64,000 nt of DNA from Mycoplasma miroungigenitalium (GCF_013008635.1 NZ_CP053096.1:1-64000), one strand, 5' to 3'; shown: positions 1 to 11,428, counted from the first letter of the stretch. Numbers and translations are program-made. The notes: generated by a model from the letters alone, not told the origin.

Positions 1-881
1 ACCAAATTCATAATTGTATTTAATGGGGTTGGAAAACCTATAAAGTTAATATTAGCATTAGGTGCGAATTTTTGAATTCTATCAATAAATTCGTCTTGTC
101 TTTTTTGAATATTGGTGAATAAATTATTAAATAAATCATTCACTAAACTAGAAATATATGAGTAGTTTACTTGTTTGGTATTAATTAATTTCACAATTTC
201 ACTTAGCTGTAAATTAGAAGCGCTTTCGCCGATAGAATGTAAGAAGTCATTTGCGCCTAACGATACTGTAATTAAATTGCTTTTTGACAAATCATTGAGC
301 AAACTTTGATATTTACTTTTTCAACTATCACCAAATCTGAATTTAACCAATTTCAACTCAATTTCATTCAATTTTGATTCATCGCCTTCAGATTTCAATA
401 ATAAGTTTCAGTCGGCGAAAGTAGAACCAGTAACGGCCTGGTTTGAAAAAGTATTTAAACGCTTAATTTTATTGAAAAAATTAGCTAAATATGCTGGATA
501 GCTGATACCACTTACTTCGCCATTTTCGAATTTTCCTGAATAATCTTTATCTAAAGTAGCCACAAAACCAGCCGTGATTGAGTCTCCCATGGCCAAATAA
601 TTAATTGATTGATCCGCTTCAATTGCGTTTTTAGAAAAAATACGGTTAGAAAGTTTAATCGAACTAATATCTACATTAGGGTTAATTATTTCTGTTTTTT
701 GTTTTTTAGGTAAATCCGGAATATTAGTAATTGTAGTAGCGGTATTTTTTTTGTTTATTTCGCTTGATTTTTTTACTTGCTTGTCTTTAGTAGGGATTAA
801 ACTTAGTCCCGTTGCTAAAGCAACAGTTCCTATTAAAGTGCTAGACAAAATAATGATTGTTTTCTTGATTCTTACTTTCAT
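1..881 (-). CDS. SGNH/GDSL-family hydrolase, membrane-anchored (3' end off the window)
   Basis: Partial gene: the start codon at 881 is inside the window and about 293 codons are visible before the left edge. Residues 7-28 form a hydrophobic N-terminal segment after a KVRIKK basic stretch, with no cysteine. This points to a signal anchor or secreted protein, not a lipoprotein. A Lys/Thr-rich linker follows. The esterase signature starts at residues 99-105 (GDSITAG, nucleophile Ser in block I), and block III (LGANDF, oxyanion Asn) lies near residue 205. The catalytic Asp-x-x-His would lie beyond the edge. SGNH enzymes hydrolyse ester bonds in lipids or carbohydrates; the substrate here cannot be deduced. 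The Trp at 408-410 is TGA. A -10-like TATAAT repeat lies at 905-915 on this strand. The fold is near-certain, the role is not. Confidence 0.85.
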
Positions 882-1269
882 AATGACTCCATTTTAATAT
901 TGGTATTATATTATAAATTTAAAATTTAATATTAAATACGCATACATACGCGGGAATATATGATAAAACGAAAAGAAAACGCACTTTCGTGCGTTTAGAT
1001 TATATAAAATTGAGTTTCACACTAATGGGGTTTAGTGTGTTTAATTGGATAAAAAAATGATATTTTAAACTTATTTATATTTTATGATTTGCAACATTAC
1101 CTTTTAAGTATTGTTACAATATCATTATACTTATTAATGTAGTAATTGGCCAGTGATTATTATAATATTTAAAAATTTTATGGAAAGAATACCATATATT
1201 TTTAATTATTGGAATATTTGAATTGATTAAGAGGTCAAAAAAACCAAATAATGGTTTTAATATAGTGTT
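882..1269. other. Gene-free stretch with two hairpins
   Basis: No open reading frame of credible length is seen on either strand. Two perfect hairpins are present: AAACGCAC/GTGCGTTT with a TTTC loop at 977-996, and CACACTAA/TTAGTGTG at 1018-1039. The rest is AT-rich. The leftmost 30 bases carry the promoter of the hydrolase gene on the minus strand. Confidence 0.6.
977..996 (-). terminator. Probable rho-independent terminator
   Basis: An 8-bp perfect stem (AAACGCAC/GTGCGTTT) with a TTTC loop. Read on the minus strand it is followed by CTTTTCGTTTTA, a T-rich tail. It would end transcripts coming from the dCMP deaminase gene about 270 bases upstream and insulate the hydrolase gene. Confidence 0.5.
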
Positions 1270-1761
1270 TTAAGCAGAAAATGTTTTATCACCAACAGTG
1301 ACTTCAACATTTGTTTCGATATCTAGTTGGATACATTCGATATTGCATTTTGTTAAAATTGAACGAGCAATTTCACCATCTTCAGTATCATGATATTTAT
1401 CGCTTTCATAAATAATAGTTGTTATACCAGCTTGTACAATTGTTTTGGCACAGTTAGAACATGGGTATAACGAAGTAAAAAGAGTTGCATTCTTTGTTTT
1501 ACCAAAAGCATTTAAAATTGCATTCACTTCGGCGTGGACAACGTAAGGATACTTGGTTTCTTTTGTATGATCAGCTTTTCTATCTCATGGAAAAGCATCA
1601 TCAATACCTAAAGGCATTCCGTTATAGCCTAACCCTACAATTTTACGATCTTTATCGATTATGCAAGCTCCAACTTGCGTGCTTGGGTCTTTTGACCTTA
1701 GAGCGGACACTTTGGCTAAAGCCATAAAGTAACCGTTTCAATATAGTGATTCTTTTTTCAT
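1270..1761 (-). CDS. Deoxycytidylate (dCMP) deaminase
   Basis: A 163-aa zinc enzyme deaminating dCMP to dUMP in the cytosol, feeding dTMP synthesis. Zinc ligands and the catalytic Glu are visible: HAE at residues 76-78 and PCSNC at 100-104. The upstream region has the family's substrate-loop pattern (GYNGMP, residues 45-50). The start at 1761 gives an N-terminus MKKESLYWNGYFM; the Trp in it is TGA at 1738-1740. The length is typical of ComEB/dCMP deaminases (150-170 aa). The gene stands alone, divergent from the c-di-AMP operon. It fits an organism that salvages nucleosides. A tRNA-type or cytidine deaminase is less likely because of the N-terminal dCMP-type segment. Confidence 0.9.
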
Positions 1762-1925
1762 GTTAGTATTATACAACTCTTTTCATAATGTTATATGCCA
1801 TTGGTTCGTTCAGTATTTTTACTAAAACAACTTAATAATAGTCGCAAAAGATAATCGATTTTTTAAAACGGTTATAAAAACGTATTTAAAATCAACCAAT
1901 TAATATTATATTTTTATTACTAGTA

Positions 1926-1955
1926 TATAATATAAACATCAATTAGGAGGTATTA
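1926..1955 (+). promoter_or_regulatory. Promoter -10 and strong ribosome binding site of the cdaA-mgtE operon
   Basis: A perfect TATAAT at 1926-1931 is followed by AGGAGG at 1945-1950 and ATG at 1955. No good -35 is seen, which is usual in mycoplasmas. Transcription from here would cover the 99-aa gene, the cyclase and mgtE. Confidence 0.6.
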
Positions 1956-2254
1956 TGGCAACAATTGAAAGAGATCCGTTAATTTGTGAACAACGGATTC
2001 AAAAAAGAAGAGAATTTTTAATAGAACAATACGAAGAAAACAAACTAATTTTGGCTAACCCAGCCTTAGTTTCTGATGATTCAATGAAGGAAAGTATTTG
2101 CTCGAACGAACAATGCTTGCTAAATAATAAAGTTATTGATATCGATACATACAAAAAACTTAAATGAGCAAAAATTTTATCTATTGTAGCGTCTATAGCA
2201 TTAATCATATTATGTCTAGCCATAGCGATTTTAATCGGGAATGGGGGACAATAA
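1955..2254 (+). CDS. Unknown 99-aa single-TM protein, first gene of the c-di-AMP operon
   Basis: Not recognised. The N-terminal 70 residues are soluble, charged and helical-looking (basic QKRREF segment, acidic stretches). They hold three cysteines (residue 11, then two in SICSNEQC). Residues about 72-94 form one strongly hydrophobic segment (AKILSIVASIALIILCLAIA), so the protein is tail-anchored or bitopic, with the soluble part probably cytoplasmic. The Trp just before the membrane helix is TGA at 2165-2167; reading TGA as stop would remove the helix. The stop codon is two bases before the cyclase ATG, so the two are translationally coupled. The position hints at a partner or regulator of the cyclase, an inference from context only. 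Confidence 0.8.
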
Positions 2255-2256
2255 AT

Positions 2257-2850
2257 ATGGACACAACTAAAATAACACCAAACGATATCATTTTATATAT
2301 TATTTTATGTTTAGTGGTTATTTCAATATTATTATCAATTTTACCTGGTACAGTTAGCGCAATTAAAAGTAAATTGGGCAAAAGAAGATATGACAAGATG
2401 GGAAGTAGCTCTCAAATTAGATTGATTAACCAATTAAGAGAAGCGGTCGAACATTTTTCAAAAAATAAAATTGGTGCATTGATTACTATCGAAAATAGTG
2501 ACAATTTAGATAGATTACGTACAGACGGAATCATTTTAAACGCTAATATATCGTCCTCACTACTGATTTCGATTTTTAACAAAGAATCACCACTTCATGA
2601 CGGAGCAGTAATTATACGAGACAACAAAATTCATTACGCCGCAACTTTTTATAAAATATCAAAAAAATCAATTGATAACCATTACGGAGCGCGTCACCGT
2701 GCGGCTATGGGCATTAGTGAAGTATGTGACGCTTTAACTATCATCGTTAGTGAGGAAACCGGCGATGTTAAATTTGTTAAAAATGGTACATTTTTCAAAA
2801 TAAGAATCGAACAATTCCAAGAACAATTAATCAAATATTTAAAGGACTAA
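2257..2850 (+). CDS. cdaA: Diadenylate cyclase, single-TM (CdaM/CdaA type)
   Basis: A 197-aa membrane enzyme making cyclic di-AMP from two ATP. One TM helix lies at residues 10-32, then a short basic linker and the DAC (DisA_N) domain with both catalytic signatures: DGA at 115-117 (preceded by PLH) and GARHRAA at 144-150. CdaA of Bacillus has three TM helices, while a one-helix form is known from Mycoplasma pneumoniae (CdaM). ATG 2257 is chosen because GGGGGA lies 7-12 bases upstream. A further in-frame ATG at 2164 would run 91 bases back into the upstream gene. No cdaR (YbbR) or glmM neighbour is present; mgtE follows after one base. c-di-AMP controls potassium and osmotic balance in related bacteria. 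Confidence 0.95.
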   Translation: MDTTKITPNDIILYIILCLVVISILLSILPGTVSAIKSKLGKRRYDKMGSSSQIRLINQLREAVEHFSKNKIGALITIENSDNLDRLRTDGIILNANISSSLLISIFNKESPLHDGAVIIRDNKIHYAATFYKISKKSIDNHYGARHRAAMGISEVCDALTIIVSEETGDVKFVKNGTFFKIRIEQFQEQLIKYLKD

Positions 2851-2851
2851 A

Positions 2852-4294
2852 ATGACAGATATACAGGAAGAACAGCTGTTTTCAAAAATTAAAGAAATTA
2901 TTGAAAACAAAAACAATAAACAAGCATATTTGCTGATTGATGAAATACCAAACGCTGATATTGCTGATACATTGGGAGAATTTTCAAAAGAAGACCAAAT
3001 TGCATTTTTAAGATTACTTAAAACTGAAGATGCTGCAGATATTTTTTCATTTTTAGAAACTGAGCAACAAAAGGAACTTGCGCTTGATTTTAATGAGGAA
3101 TGAAGCATGAAGATGCTTCAAGAATTACAAAGCGATGAACTAGCCGATGTACTCGAAGAATTGCCAGCCAATGTAACAAGCAAAATTATTGCCTACACAC
3201 CTCAAGATAAAAGAAACGAAATAAATAAAATTTTAAGTTATGCTGATGATGAAGTTGGAAGCATAATGAGTATAGATATTTCGTTTATTCAAAATACTTA
3301 TACATGTGAGCAAGCGCTACACAAAATTAAAAAAGACTACTCTAAAAATCGTGCAGAATTAGTTCATTATTACTACGTGGTAGACGCGACTCAGAAATTG
3401 CTTGGTGTATTAACTTTAGAAGAGATTGTCTTTGCCAAAAGCAGTGATAAAATTGATAACATTTATTCACCCGTAACTTCAATCATGGCCAGTGATAAAC
3501 AAGAAGAAGCGGCGAAAATTTTCAGTGAACATGATATGTCAGTTTTACCGGTTATTAATCAAGATAAAAGATTAATTGGAATGATAACGAGCGATGATGT
3601 GATTGATGTTATTCATGATGCTGCTACTGATGATTTGTATAAAATGGCGGGAATCAGTTCTAAAGGCTCAGAAGCAGATGACTATTTAAAAACCCCGTGA
3701 TATAAATTGCTTAAACACAGAATACTGTGAGGCGTAATAATCCTTTTATTCTCTACCATATTAGAAATAGCTGGGTATTTCTTATTTAAAGAAGTATTTA
3801 GAGAACTTCAAACAACTGTAATTTCAATATCTTTATTCCTATCGTTTTTAGTGTTTATAACAACTATAAATACTGTAGCCAGAAATGGCAGCACGCAGAC
3901 GAATATAACTATAAAACGTGTATTAACGATGGATATAGTCGAAACCAAACACTTCCGTAAAGTTTTATTAAAAGAAACCATTGTCGGTTTGATGCTAGGA
4001 TTATCTTTGGCACTAATTAATGTTGGTAGATTATCTATATTTTTAGCTTCGACAGGAGATTTATTATACAACGTAAAAGCAACTTGAGCAATAATTATCG
4101 GTTCTAGTTTTTCATTAGTAATTGCCATGGCTTTACTTTCGTTTATTTCGGCTTTAATACCCATTTTATATGTTAAACATCACAAAGATCCATCAAACAG
4201 TTCTTTAGTAATGTTAAATGCTTTTGCAGAACTTATAACATCATTAATAGTGTTTGGAGTTACAATAGGTTTTTTAAACATATTCATTCATTAA
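2852..4294 (+). CDS. mgtE: MgtE-family magnesium transporter
   Basis: A 480-aa Mg2+ channel/transporter of the cytoplasmic membrane. Order of parts: an N-domain of acidic helical repeats (residues 1-130, with ELADVLEELP typical of MgtE), two CBS domains (about 135-255, with GVLTLEEIV and LIGMITSDDVIDVIHDA), the plug-helix region, and five TM helices from about residue 291. The last helices retain the KDPS motif corresponding to the Asp of the ion pathway. Three TGA codons are read as Trp (3101, 3698, 3728). It starts one base after the cyclase stop, so the two are certainly cotranscribed. In the family the CBS/N domains close the pore at high Mg2+. Confidence 0.93.
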
Positions 4295-4301
4295 TAAATT
4301 T

Positions 4302-4333
4302 AAAATCTGAGGCTACTCGGATTTTATTTTTTA
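4302..4333 (+). terminator. Rho-independent terminator after mgtE
   Basis: A 10-bp stem with one G-U pair (AAAATCTGAG/CTCGGATTTT), a GCTA loop, then ATTTTTTATTT. It starts 8 bases after the mgtE stop. Confidence 0.85.
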
Positions 4334-4441
4334 TTTCCATATTTTTACGAATTTACACATTGATAAATTCATAGCGTTAAAAGAGGTTTGAAAAAATATT
4401 TAAACTGAACAATCTATAAAAAATGCAATTCCATATTATGT

Positions 4442-4447
4442 TATAAT
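4442..4447 (+). promoter_or_regulatory. Probable -10 box of the asnS operon
   Basis: A perfect TATAAT about 70 bases before the asnS start, preceded by a gene-free AT-rich stretch. No clear -35. Confidence 0.45.
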
Positions 4448-4517
4448 TTAACTTATTATTAATTAAATTAGAATATTAAATTTAAATAGATCACACAATA
4501 TTTTAAGGAAGTGAATT

Positions 4518-5879
4518 ATGGATAAATACTCAATAAGAGAATTATTAGAAAAACCAGAAAAATTTAACAATAAACAAATTACTATGAGCGCTTGAGTTTC
4601 GGCTAACCGCGGTAATAAAAAAATACGTTTTATCGAATTAAATGACGGGTCAACTGTAAATAACTTGCAAGTAATATTCAAAGGACAAGAATTTAACTTT
4701 GATGAATTAGATCAAATACACAACGGAGCAGCAGTTGCTGTCGACGGAACTGTATCACTAACACCCAATGCACCTCAACCGCTAGAGGTTATTGCATCAA
4801 AAATTAACATTTTAAGAGATACTGATTTGGATTACCCAATTCAAAAACAAACAATAAATCTTGAAACTTTAAGAGAAATACCCCACTTAAGACACAGAAC
4901 AAACATCATTCGAACTACGATGATTATTAGATCGGCTTTAGCGTTAGAAATGCATAATTATTTCAATGAAAACGGATTTTTATACTTTAACGCCCCAATT
5001 ATTACATCTAATGATGGTGAAGGAGCAGGAGAAACATTTGAGGTTTCAGATTCAAACTCTAAAAATCCATTTTTTGGTGATGATAGAAAACCAACTTTGG
5101 GAGTTACTGGTCAATTACACGCCGAGAGTTATGTAGTTGGATTTAAAAAAGTTTATACATTTGCGCCAACTTTCAGAGCTGAACACTCAAATACAAAAAA
5201 ACATGCGGCTGAATTTTGAATGATTGAACCCGAAATGGCTTTTGCCGACTTAAAAGACATCATCAATTTAGCTGATGATTGTTTAAAAACAGTAATTAAA
5301 AGAACAATCGAAAAACATCCAAATGAATTCGATTATTTAACCAGAAACGTTGACTCTAACTTATTAACCAGACTAAATAGTTTTATTAACACAAAGTTAA
5401 GTGTTATAGACTATAGAGATGCATTAGTGGAATTAAACAAAGTAAAAGATAGATTCGAAGAACAAAATATCGAGTTTGGTTTAGATTTCGGAACTGAACA
5501 CGAAAGATATCTAGCGGAACAAGTTTTTAACGGCCCAGTAGCAGTTATTAACTTCCCTAAGGAATTTAAAGCATTCTATATGCATCAAAATCCTGATGGT
5601 AATACCGTTGCATCATTTGACTTATTAGTGCCTGGTATCGGTGAATTGGTGGGCGGAAGCCAACGTGAAGTTATTTATGATAAATTGCTACAAAGAACTA
5701 AGGAAGTAGGAATAAATCAAGAGGAATTACAATGATATCTTGATTTAAGACGTTTCGGAGACTGTGGATCGAGCGGTTTTGGAATTGGATTCGAAAGATT
5801 GGTAATGTATGTTACTGGAATGGATAATATTAGAGATGTTATTCCATATCCACGTACCTCAGGCAATATTAAAATGTAA
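4518..5879 (+). CDS. asnS: Asparaginyl-tRNA synthetase
   Basis: A 453-aa class IIb synthetase charging tRNA-Asn. It has an N-terminal OB-fold anticodon domain (residues 17-100) and a class II core. Motif 2 is near residues 219-235 ([16 protein letters not shown]) and motif 3 near 421-434 ([13 protein letters not shown]). The C-terminus [13 protein letters not shown] matches AsnRS (PRxxGN), not AspRS, and the AspRS insertion domain is absent. The start is preceded by AAGGAAG with good spacing. No T-box leader is seen. The glycosyltransferase gene begins 9 bases after the stop, so this is the head of a long operon. Confidence 0.97.
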
Positions 5880-5888
5880 GGAGCGAAA

Positions 5889-6902
5889 ATGAAATTATCA
5901 ATTATTACCCCAGCAATCAATGATTGAAAGGAATTAGATTATCTTTTACAAACATTAAAGCTACAAGATAATCAAGATTTTGAAACAATTTGCGTTATTA
6001 CAAAACCATCTAAAAAGATGTATCAAATTCTTGAAAATGCTTTACAGTTTTTTGGTTCAAGATTTAAGTTTATAGTGAACATGAAACGTAAAAGTATTCA
6101 AAGTGACATAGTAGCTGCATTGCATTTAGTCAAAAATAATTATGTATATATTTTGAACGCAGACGCAATGATTAAGAAAAATTTTGTTAGAACAGTGACC
6201 AACAAACTTAATGATGTTCAACCCGATATCATTGAATTTAAACCGGTGTTAACAGGTTCGATTAAATGAAAACCTATGCCAAGATTAGAATCTGATGTTT
6301 TAATGAATATCAGTTCAAACCCTAAATTTGTAGCCTATGCTTTTCCATTTATTTTTAACAAAATTTTTAAAAAATCATTCATTGAACAATTTGCAAGATA
6401 TCGTGTTAAAGAACTTAATGACACAAAATTTGCTACCGAATTATTGTATTTTATGTTAGTAAATGCTACTACATATCAATTTTGAAATATTCAATTAGTT
6501 AAAGAAAATATTTCTTCAGCTACTTGATTTACACCAAGAAATTTCGTTGCTCAATTTAGAATAATTGAAAATTATCTTGAAACAACCAATACTAAGTTAA
6601 CTCAAGAACTGGCATATGCTCAATTATATTTCTTGCAAATAGTCTTGGCAGGATTCTTAGATTCATGAGAATTCTCAGTATTTAAAGTGTTACAATACAT
6701 ATTTGAATCTCGTAGTGATTTCTCAGAGAAAAGAGCTGATAAATATTTAGAAGATTTACAAAAATATTTAACGAAATATCACAATGAAAATCAACAAGTA
6801 TTTTTAACTAATATTTATCTAAATACTCAAAACCCAGAATCAACATATTTAAAGAAACTGCCTGAATTTAGAAAAACTGAACCTATTTATAAATCTCTAT
6901 AA
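5889..6902 (+). CDS. Family 2 glycosyltransferase
   Basis: A 337-aa cytosolic, membrane-associated sugar transferase of GT-A fold. The N-terminus reads MKLSIITPAIND, the usual nucleotide-binding strand of GT2. The NADAM motif at about residues 93-97 occupies the place of the metal-binding DxD. The C-terminal 150 residues are helical with no TM helix. Hominis-type mycoplasmas use such enzymes for glycolipids or capsule polysaccharide; donor and acceptor cannot be read from sequence. It sits 9 bases after asnS and its stop overlaps the next start (TAATG). Family call firm, substrate unknown. Confidence 0.85.
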
Positions 6903-7573
6903 TGACGAAATTACTTCATAAAAATGTTACATTTTGACATCGTTTTGCTGCCAATATAATTGATTTTTGTTTATTTTCGATAATTTTAATTCTTCTATAC
7001 AAATCATTTATAATCTCACGCCAAAAACTAACTGTCATTGATTGATATAGTTTTTTGGCCATGGGATTGTTAATTAACTATTCATTATTTATTATGATTC
7101 CTTATTTTTGGAATGGTCGAAGTCTAGGCCAAATAATATTAAGAATTCAAATATTGAATACTAAGCCAACTAATAAAATACTTAATATTTTGAGAACAAA
7201 TATCCCTAGTTGAGGTTTGTATTCATTAATCACTTTACTATTTCTATGCGGCGTAATGCCTTGACAAATAGATTTTATATCATCACTCAATGATATTTCA
7301 AACTTTATAAATGACCCTAATTTACCATTAAACCTAAGATTTATTGCTAGAATTATCGCAACATTATCTGGGTTTTGGTCAATTATAAACCTTTTAAATT
7401 ACTGTTTTATCTTAGCATCAAAAAATAGACGTGGGATTTATGACCGGATTCTAGGATTTAGAATCGTATATATCAAACACTACAGCGTTTCCCAAAAGAT
7501 GGACGAAATAAAACTAATACCACATCAGGTTAATAAAACTGAAATCATTTTTCACGAGGAGGAACATGAATAA
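6902..7573 (+). CDS. RDD-family membrane protein
   Basis: A 223-aa integral membrane protein, readable only with at least five TGA codons as Trp. Features of the RDD family: WHRFAANIIDFCLF in the first helix (Arg...Asp), YFWNGRSLGQIILRIQI after the second helix, and the closing RGIYDRILGFRIV. Four hydrophobic segments fit the family's 3-4 TM helices. Some RDD proteins are Na+/H+ antiporters, others are unassigned, so the function here is open. The start overlaps the glycosyltransferase stop by one base. The end overlaps pcrA by eight bases and supplies the helicase's GAGGAGG ribosome binding site. Confidence 0.8.
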
Positions 7574-9755
7574 GACTGCCCAAATACTAGAAGGCCTAAA
7601 TAAAGAACAAAAAGAAGCTTTATTATATTTTGATGGGCCATTAAGAATCATTGCTGGTGCCGGATCAGGTAAAACTAGAGTTTTAACTCGTAAAATTGCC
7701 TATTTAATTAATGAATTAGGTATTGCCCCTGCTGAAATATTGGCTTTAACATTTACCAATAAAGCAGCAAATGAAATGAGTCAACGTATCAGACAATACA
7801 CAACAGTCGAACCATCAAAAATTCAGGTCTCAACATTTCACTCACTATGTTCTAGGATTTTAAGAAAAGAAGCTTTTCATTTAAATTTGGATAATGATTT
7901 TCAAATTATTGATGCCGTTGACCAAAAAACAATTATGAAACGCATTTTCAGTGAATTGCAACTTGGCGAAATAGACGGAGCATTCAATTCTAGCGAAATT
8001 TTGAAAATGATTTCGTTAGCCAAAAACAAGAATTACACTGCAGACGAACTAGTTCACGAATTAAACGAAGATTCGCCTGAAGATCAAACCATTAATGAAG
8101 CGATTGGTAAAATTTTTACACGCTATAATGAATATTTACAAAATCAAAAAAGTTTAGATTTTGATGATTTAATCATTAAAGTTCATAATTTATTTGTAAA
8201 TAAACCTGACATAGCAAAAATTTGAGCAAATAATTATTCATACATTATGGTCGATGAGTTTCAAGATACATCTCGTATGCAATACGAAATAGTTAAAAGA
8301 TTAACAAGTCCTGACACACAATTAACAATTGTTGGTGATCCAGATCAAACGATATACACATGACGTGGTGCTGATGTTAATTTGATCTTGAATTTTGATA
8401 AAGATTTTGCAAATACAAAAACTATAATTCTAAACGAAAATTACCGTTCAACACAAACAATTCTTGATGCTGCTAACAGTCTAATTAAATATAATAAAAA
8501 TAGATTTAGCAAAGACTTAATCACAAACAACGAAAAAGGTGAACCTATTGAATATATGCATGCTTTTAGCAATGAAGCAGAAGCTAGATGAGTTGTTCAA
8601 ACAATTAATCGTTTGAAAAAGCAAAAAATTCAACTTAAAAATATCGCTATATTCTACCGTTCAAATTATTATTCAAGACCTTTTGAAGAAGAACTGATTA
8701 AAGAAAATATTAACCATAAAATTTTCAATGGCCAAAAATTCTTCCAACGCAAAGAAATTAAAGACGCTTTAGCTTACTTACGTTTAATTTATGATGGGTT
8801 AGATTTGTCTTTATTAAGAATTATTAATACTCCCGCAAGAAAAATTGGGAAACAAACACTGTCTAATCTTCAAAAGTTTGCTGAATCTAAGTCATTAAGC
8901 CTTTATGAATCACTTAATACTTATGTTAAAGAATTACCTGCTACCAATGAAGTTAAAATGAATGTCGCTCGTTTAATGTCTACGGTTAATAAATACCGCA
9001 TGGCTCTAAAAACAAATGCTATTCATCTAGTGTTGGAAAAATTTCTAACAACAATCGGTTACTTTGATTATTTAGCAACTGATGTTACATTAAAGGGAAC
9101 CGGTAAAGATAATGTTAATGAGCTAATCCGTTCTATAAAAAACTGAGAAAACAATAATAAAGGTAAAAATATCAAAGACTATTTAGAATTTGTTTCCTTA
9201 TTATCGGCCGGTGATGATTATGATAACTCAACAAACTACGTAACCTTAATGACTGTGCATTCAGCCAAAGGTCTTGAATTCGACAATATTTTCATGGTTG
9301 GGATGTCGGAACAAATTTTCCCACATCACCACGCATTAAATTCAAGCAATCGTGAACACCTAGAAGAAGAGAGAAGACTTGCTTATGTTGGTATAACACG
9401 TGCAAAACAAAGACTTTTTATTTCTGATTCTCGGGGCTATCTAATTGGAACCAACACCGAAAAAGAACCTTCTCGTTTCATTGCAGAAACTGGATTAGAT
9501 ATTAATAAATTTATCCTACAGAGAAACATAATTGATACAGATTTCAATGAATTAACTGATGAAAAATCAATCAAAGATATCAATCGTTCTATGGTTGTTG
9601 GTGATATTATTGCCCATACACATTTTGGTGAAGGGACCGTTCTTGAAGTTAGGGGAGATACAATAGTGGTTCGTTTTGTTTCATCTAATTCAGAAAAAAC
9701 CCTATCTAAAAACCACCCTTCAATTAGATTGTTACGCCAAGAAGGTACCAATTAA
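7566..9755 (+). CDS. pcrA: ATP-dependent 3'-5' DNA helicase, UvrD/PcrA/Rep family
   Basis: A 729-aa superfamily 1A helicase for repair and for clearing replication forks. Motif Ia/Walker A is GAGSGKT at residues 31-37. Walker B is VDEFQDT near 229-235. Motif III GDPDQTIYTWRGAD follows and spans a TGA Trp. Motif IV region is ENYRST. Motif V is VHSAKGLEFD (near 563) and motif VI is EERRLAYVGITRAKQRL. The C-terminus has the GDIIAHTHFGEGTVLEV segment typical of PcrA (Tudor-like RNA polymerase-binding domain). The strong GAGGAGG site lies inside the RDD gene. The stop overlaps the following gene's ATG (TAATG). Confidence 0.95.
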
Positions 9756-11428
9756 TGTCTACTAACAATTCTCTAAAAGATGTAGCTCAAAAATCAAATG
9801 TCGATCTTAGTTTATTGCTTTCTGGGTGTTTAATAGCTTTTATAGTTTTTGCGTGTTTATTAATTTATGCAATTACAGTGTTAGTCAAATCAAAAAAAGC
9901 AAGTGACGAGGGTTTACTAATTATAAAAATTAATACAAAACAAAAATGAGCAATGCGTTTAACTCCGATATCGTTAAGTTCATGTTTAACTTTTGACACC
10001 GGTGCCGATACAATGTTGCCAAATAAATTTTATAAAATAAATTGATTTTTATCGCATTTCGACTCTGTAACAAGAGTTGAATTAGAAAATATACTTCAAA
10101 AAATGCCTGACTCAAAAAGATATTCAGTCAAGGGTTATTTGAATCACGAATTGACTAAAAACACCATTAATAATTTAACACTCAAAAATTTCGGAATTAA
10201 AATAGATGAAATACCTTTAAGAATTAAAATTTCAGGAGATTCAGATAATAATTACTATGTATCTATATCATGAAGAATTCTCAAAGAAGTCGATACTAAA
10301 ACCGCTTTGAATTTAAATATTTGCAATATAGAACAATTAATAGGCTTGAATCAAAATAATTTAATTTCTTTCGCTTTAATTCCAAATATTAATTTATTTC
10401 AAAAAGGCCCTTCTAAATTACAATGAATTAAAATTTGTAATTTATTAAAAATAAGAGCTTCGAAGACAGAATTAATTCACTATGAAGGCGTATTGTATTT
10501 TGTAAACGCCAAAACAAATTCACATAGTTTTGACAGAAGAGCAAAAAAATTTAATAAAGTAGTTGCTTCAATCGTAAAAGATCTAAAGTTTAATGGCTTA
10601 GTTGACTATGCAGCAGTAGTTGCTTCAAAAAAAATTAATAACAATAAAGAGTTAGAAAACTTCATTTACAAAGCTAAGTTTTTATTGCATAATCAAATGA
10701 ACACCGATCGAGATAAGTCATATTTGTCATGAAATATTGATGATTCTCGCGATCAAGAATTAGAAGAATTTAAAGTTAAAATTAAGGATTATGAGTCGAA
10801 AATATCAACAGCTAGTTTTATCAAGGAAGTTAGCCAAGTATTAAATGTTTCAAACAACAAAAAGACCTCATTACAAGTCATTTATGGAAAAATGGCCGGC
10901 GTAAATAATGATGATATAAACTTTTACAATAAATTTCTATATTACAGTATGTTATACACATTTTCGGCAAATAAATATTTAATTGATGCTTCAGAAACTG
11001 GCACTTCATTACTATTGCACACCACTGATTTAGTTCTATCTGAAAATTTAGATAAATTAGCGCGTGCTTATACTTTATTTATCCTTCATCCGCATTCAAA
11101 CAGTTTCGATTTAAATATTATTGATAACATTCTAAAAAAAATACCCAAAAAGACAATGAAAATTGGTCTTTATATAGAGGAAATTACACCAAAGTTACTA
11201 AATTATATTGAGACAGGCACAATACATAATTTTGTTATTTCTTCCTCGTTATCTCAAAAATTTGCAACAAATATTGAGACTTATTTAAAATTGTTAAACT
11301 TAACAAAAACAACAGCTCAAATTGAAAACACACGTGTCCTTTGAGAAAATCTTCCCGAAAATACACAACAATATCACAAAGATAAATTAAAAATTAAATA
11401 CTCGTATGTTAATAAATATATTTCATAA
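9755..11428 (+). CDS. Unknown 557-aa membrane-anchored protein coupled to the helicase gene
   Basis: Function not recognised. It resembles a conserved hypothetical family of Hominis-group mycoplasmas. One TM helix lies at residues 19-44 (LLLSGCLIAFIVFACLLIYAI), followed by a basic KSKKAS stop-transfer. About 510 cytoplasmic residues follow, alternating beta and alpha, in two halves (about 65-280 and 290-540). No P-loop or metal motif is apparent. The second half has strand-loop patterns such as FILHPHSNSFD and GLYIEEITPKLL, vaguely like a TIM-barrel EAL domain, but no EAL, DDFG or GGDEF residue can be placed. It starts inside the pcrA stop, so expression is coupled. The lack of any membrane neighbour except the RDD protein gives no clue to partners. 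Confidence 0.8.

Noticed and set aside
2164-2256. Longer cyclase start at 2164
   Set aside because: It would run back through the small upstream gene in another frame, while ATG 2257 has a good ribosome site and gives the known one-helix form.
4580-4625. GCTAACCGCGGTAAT near asnS resembles a T-box tRNA-binding motif
   Set aside because: It is inside the asnS coding region (SANRGN) and lacks the specifier stem and a following terminator, so there is no T-box. None is seen before leuS or valS either.
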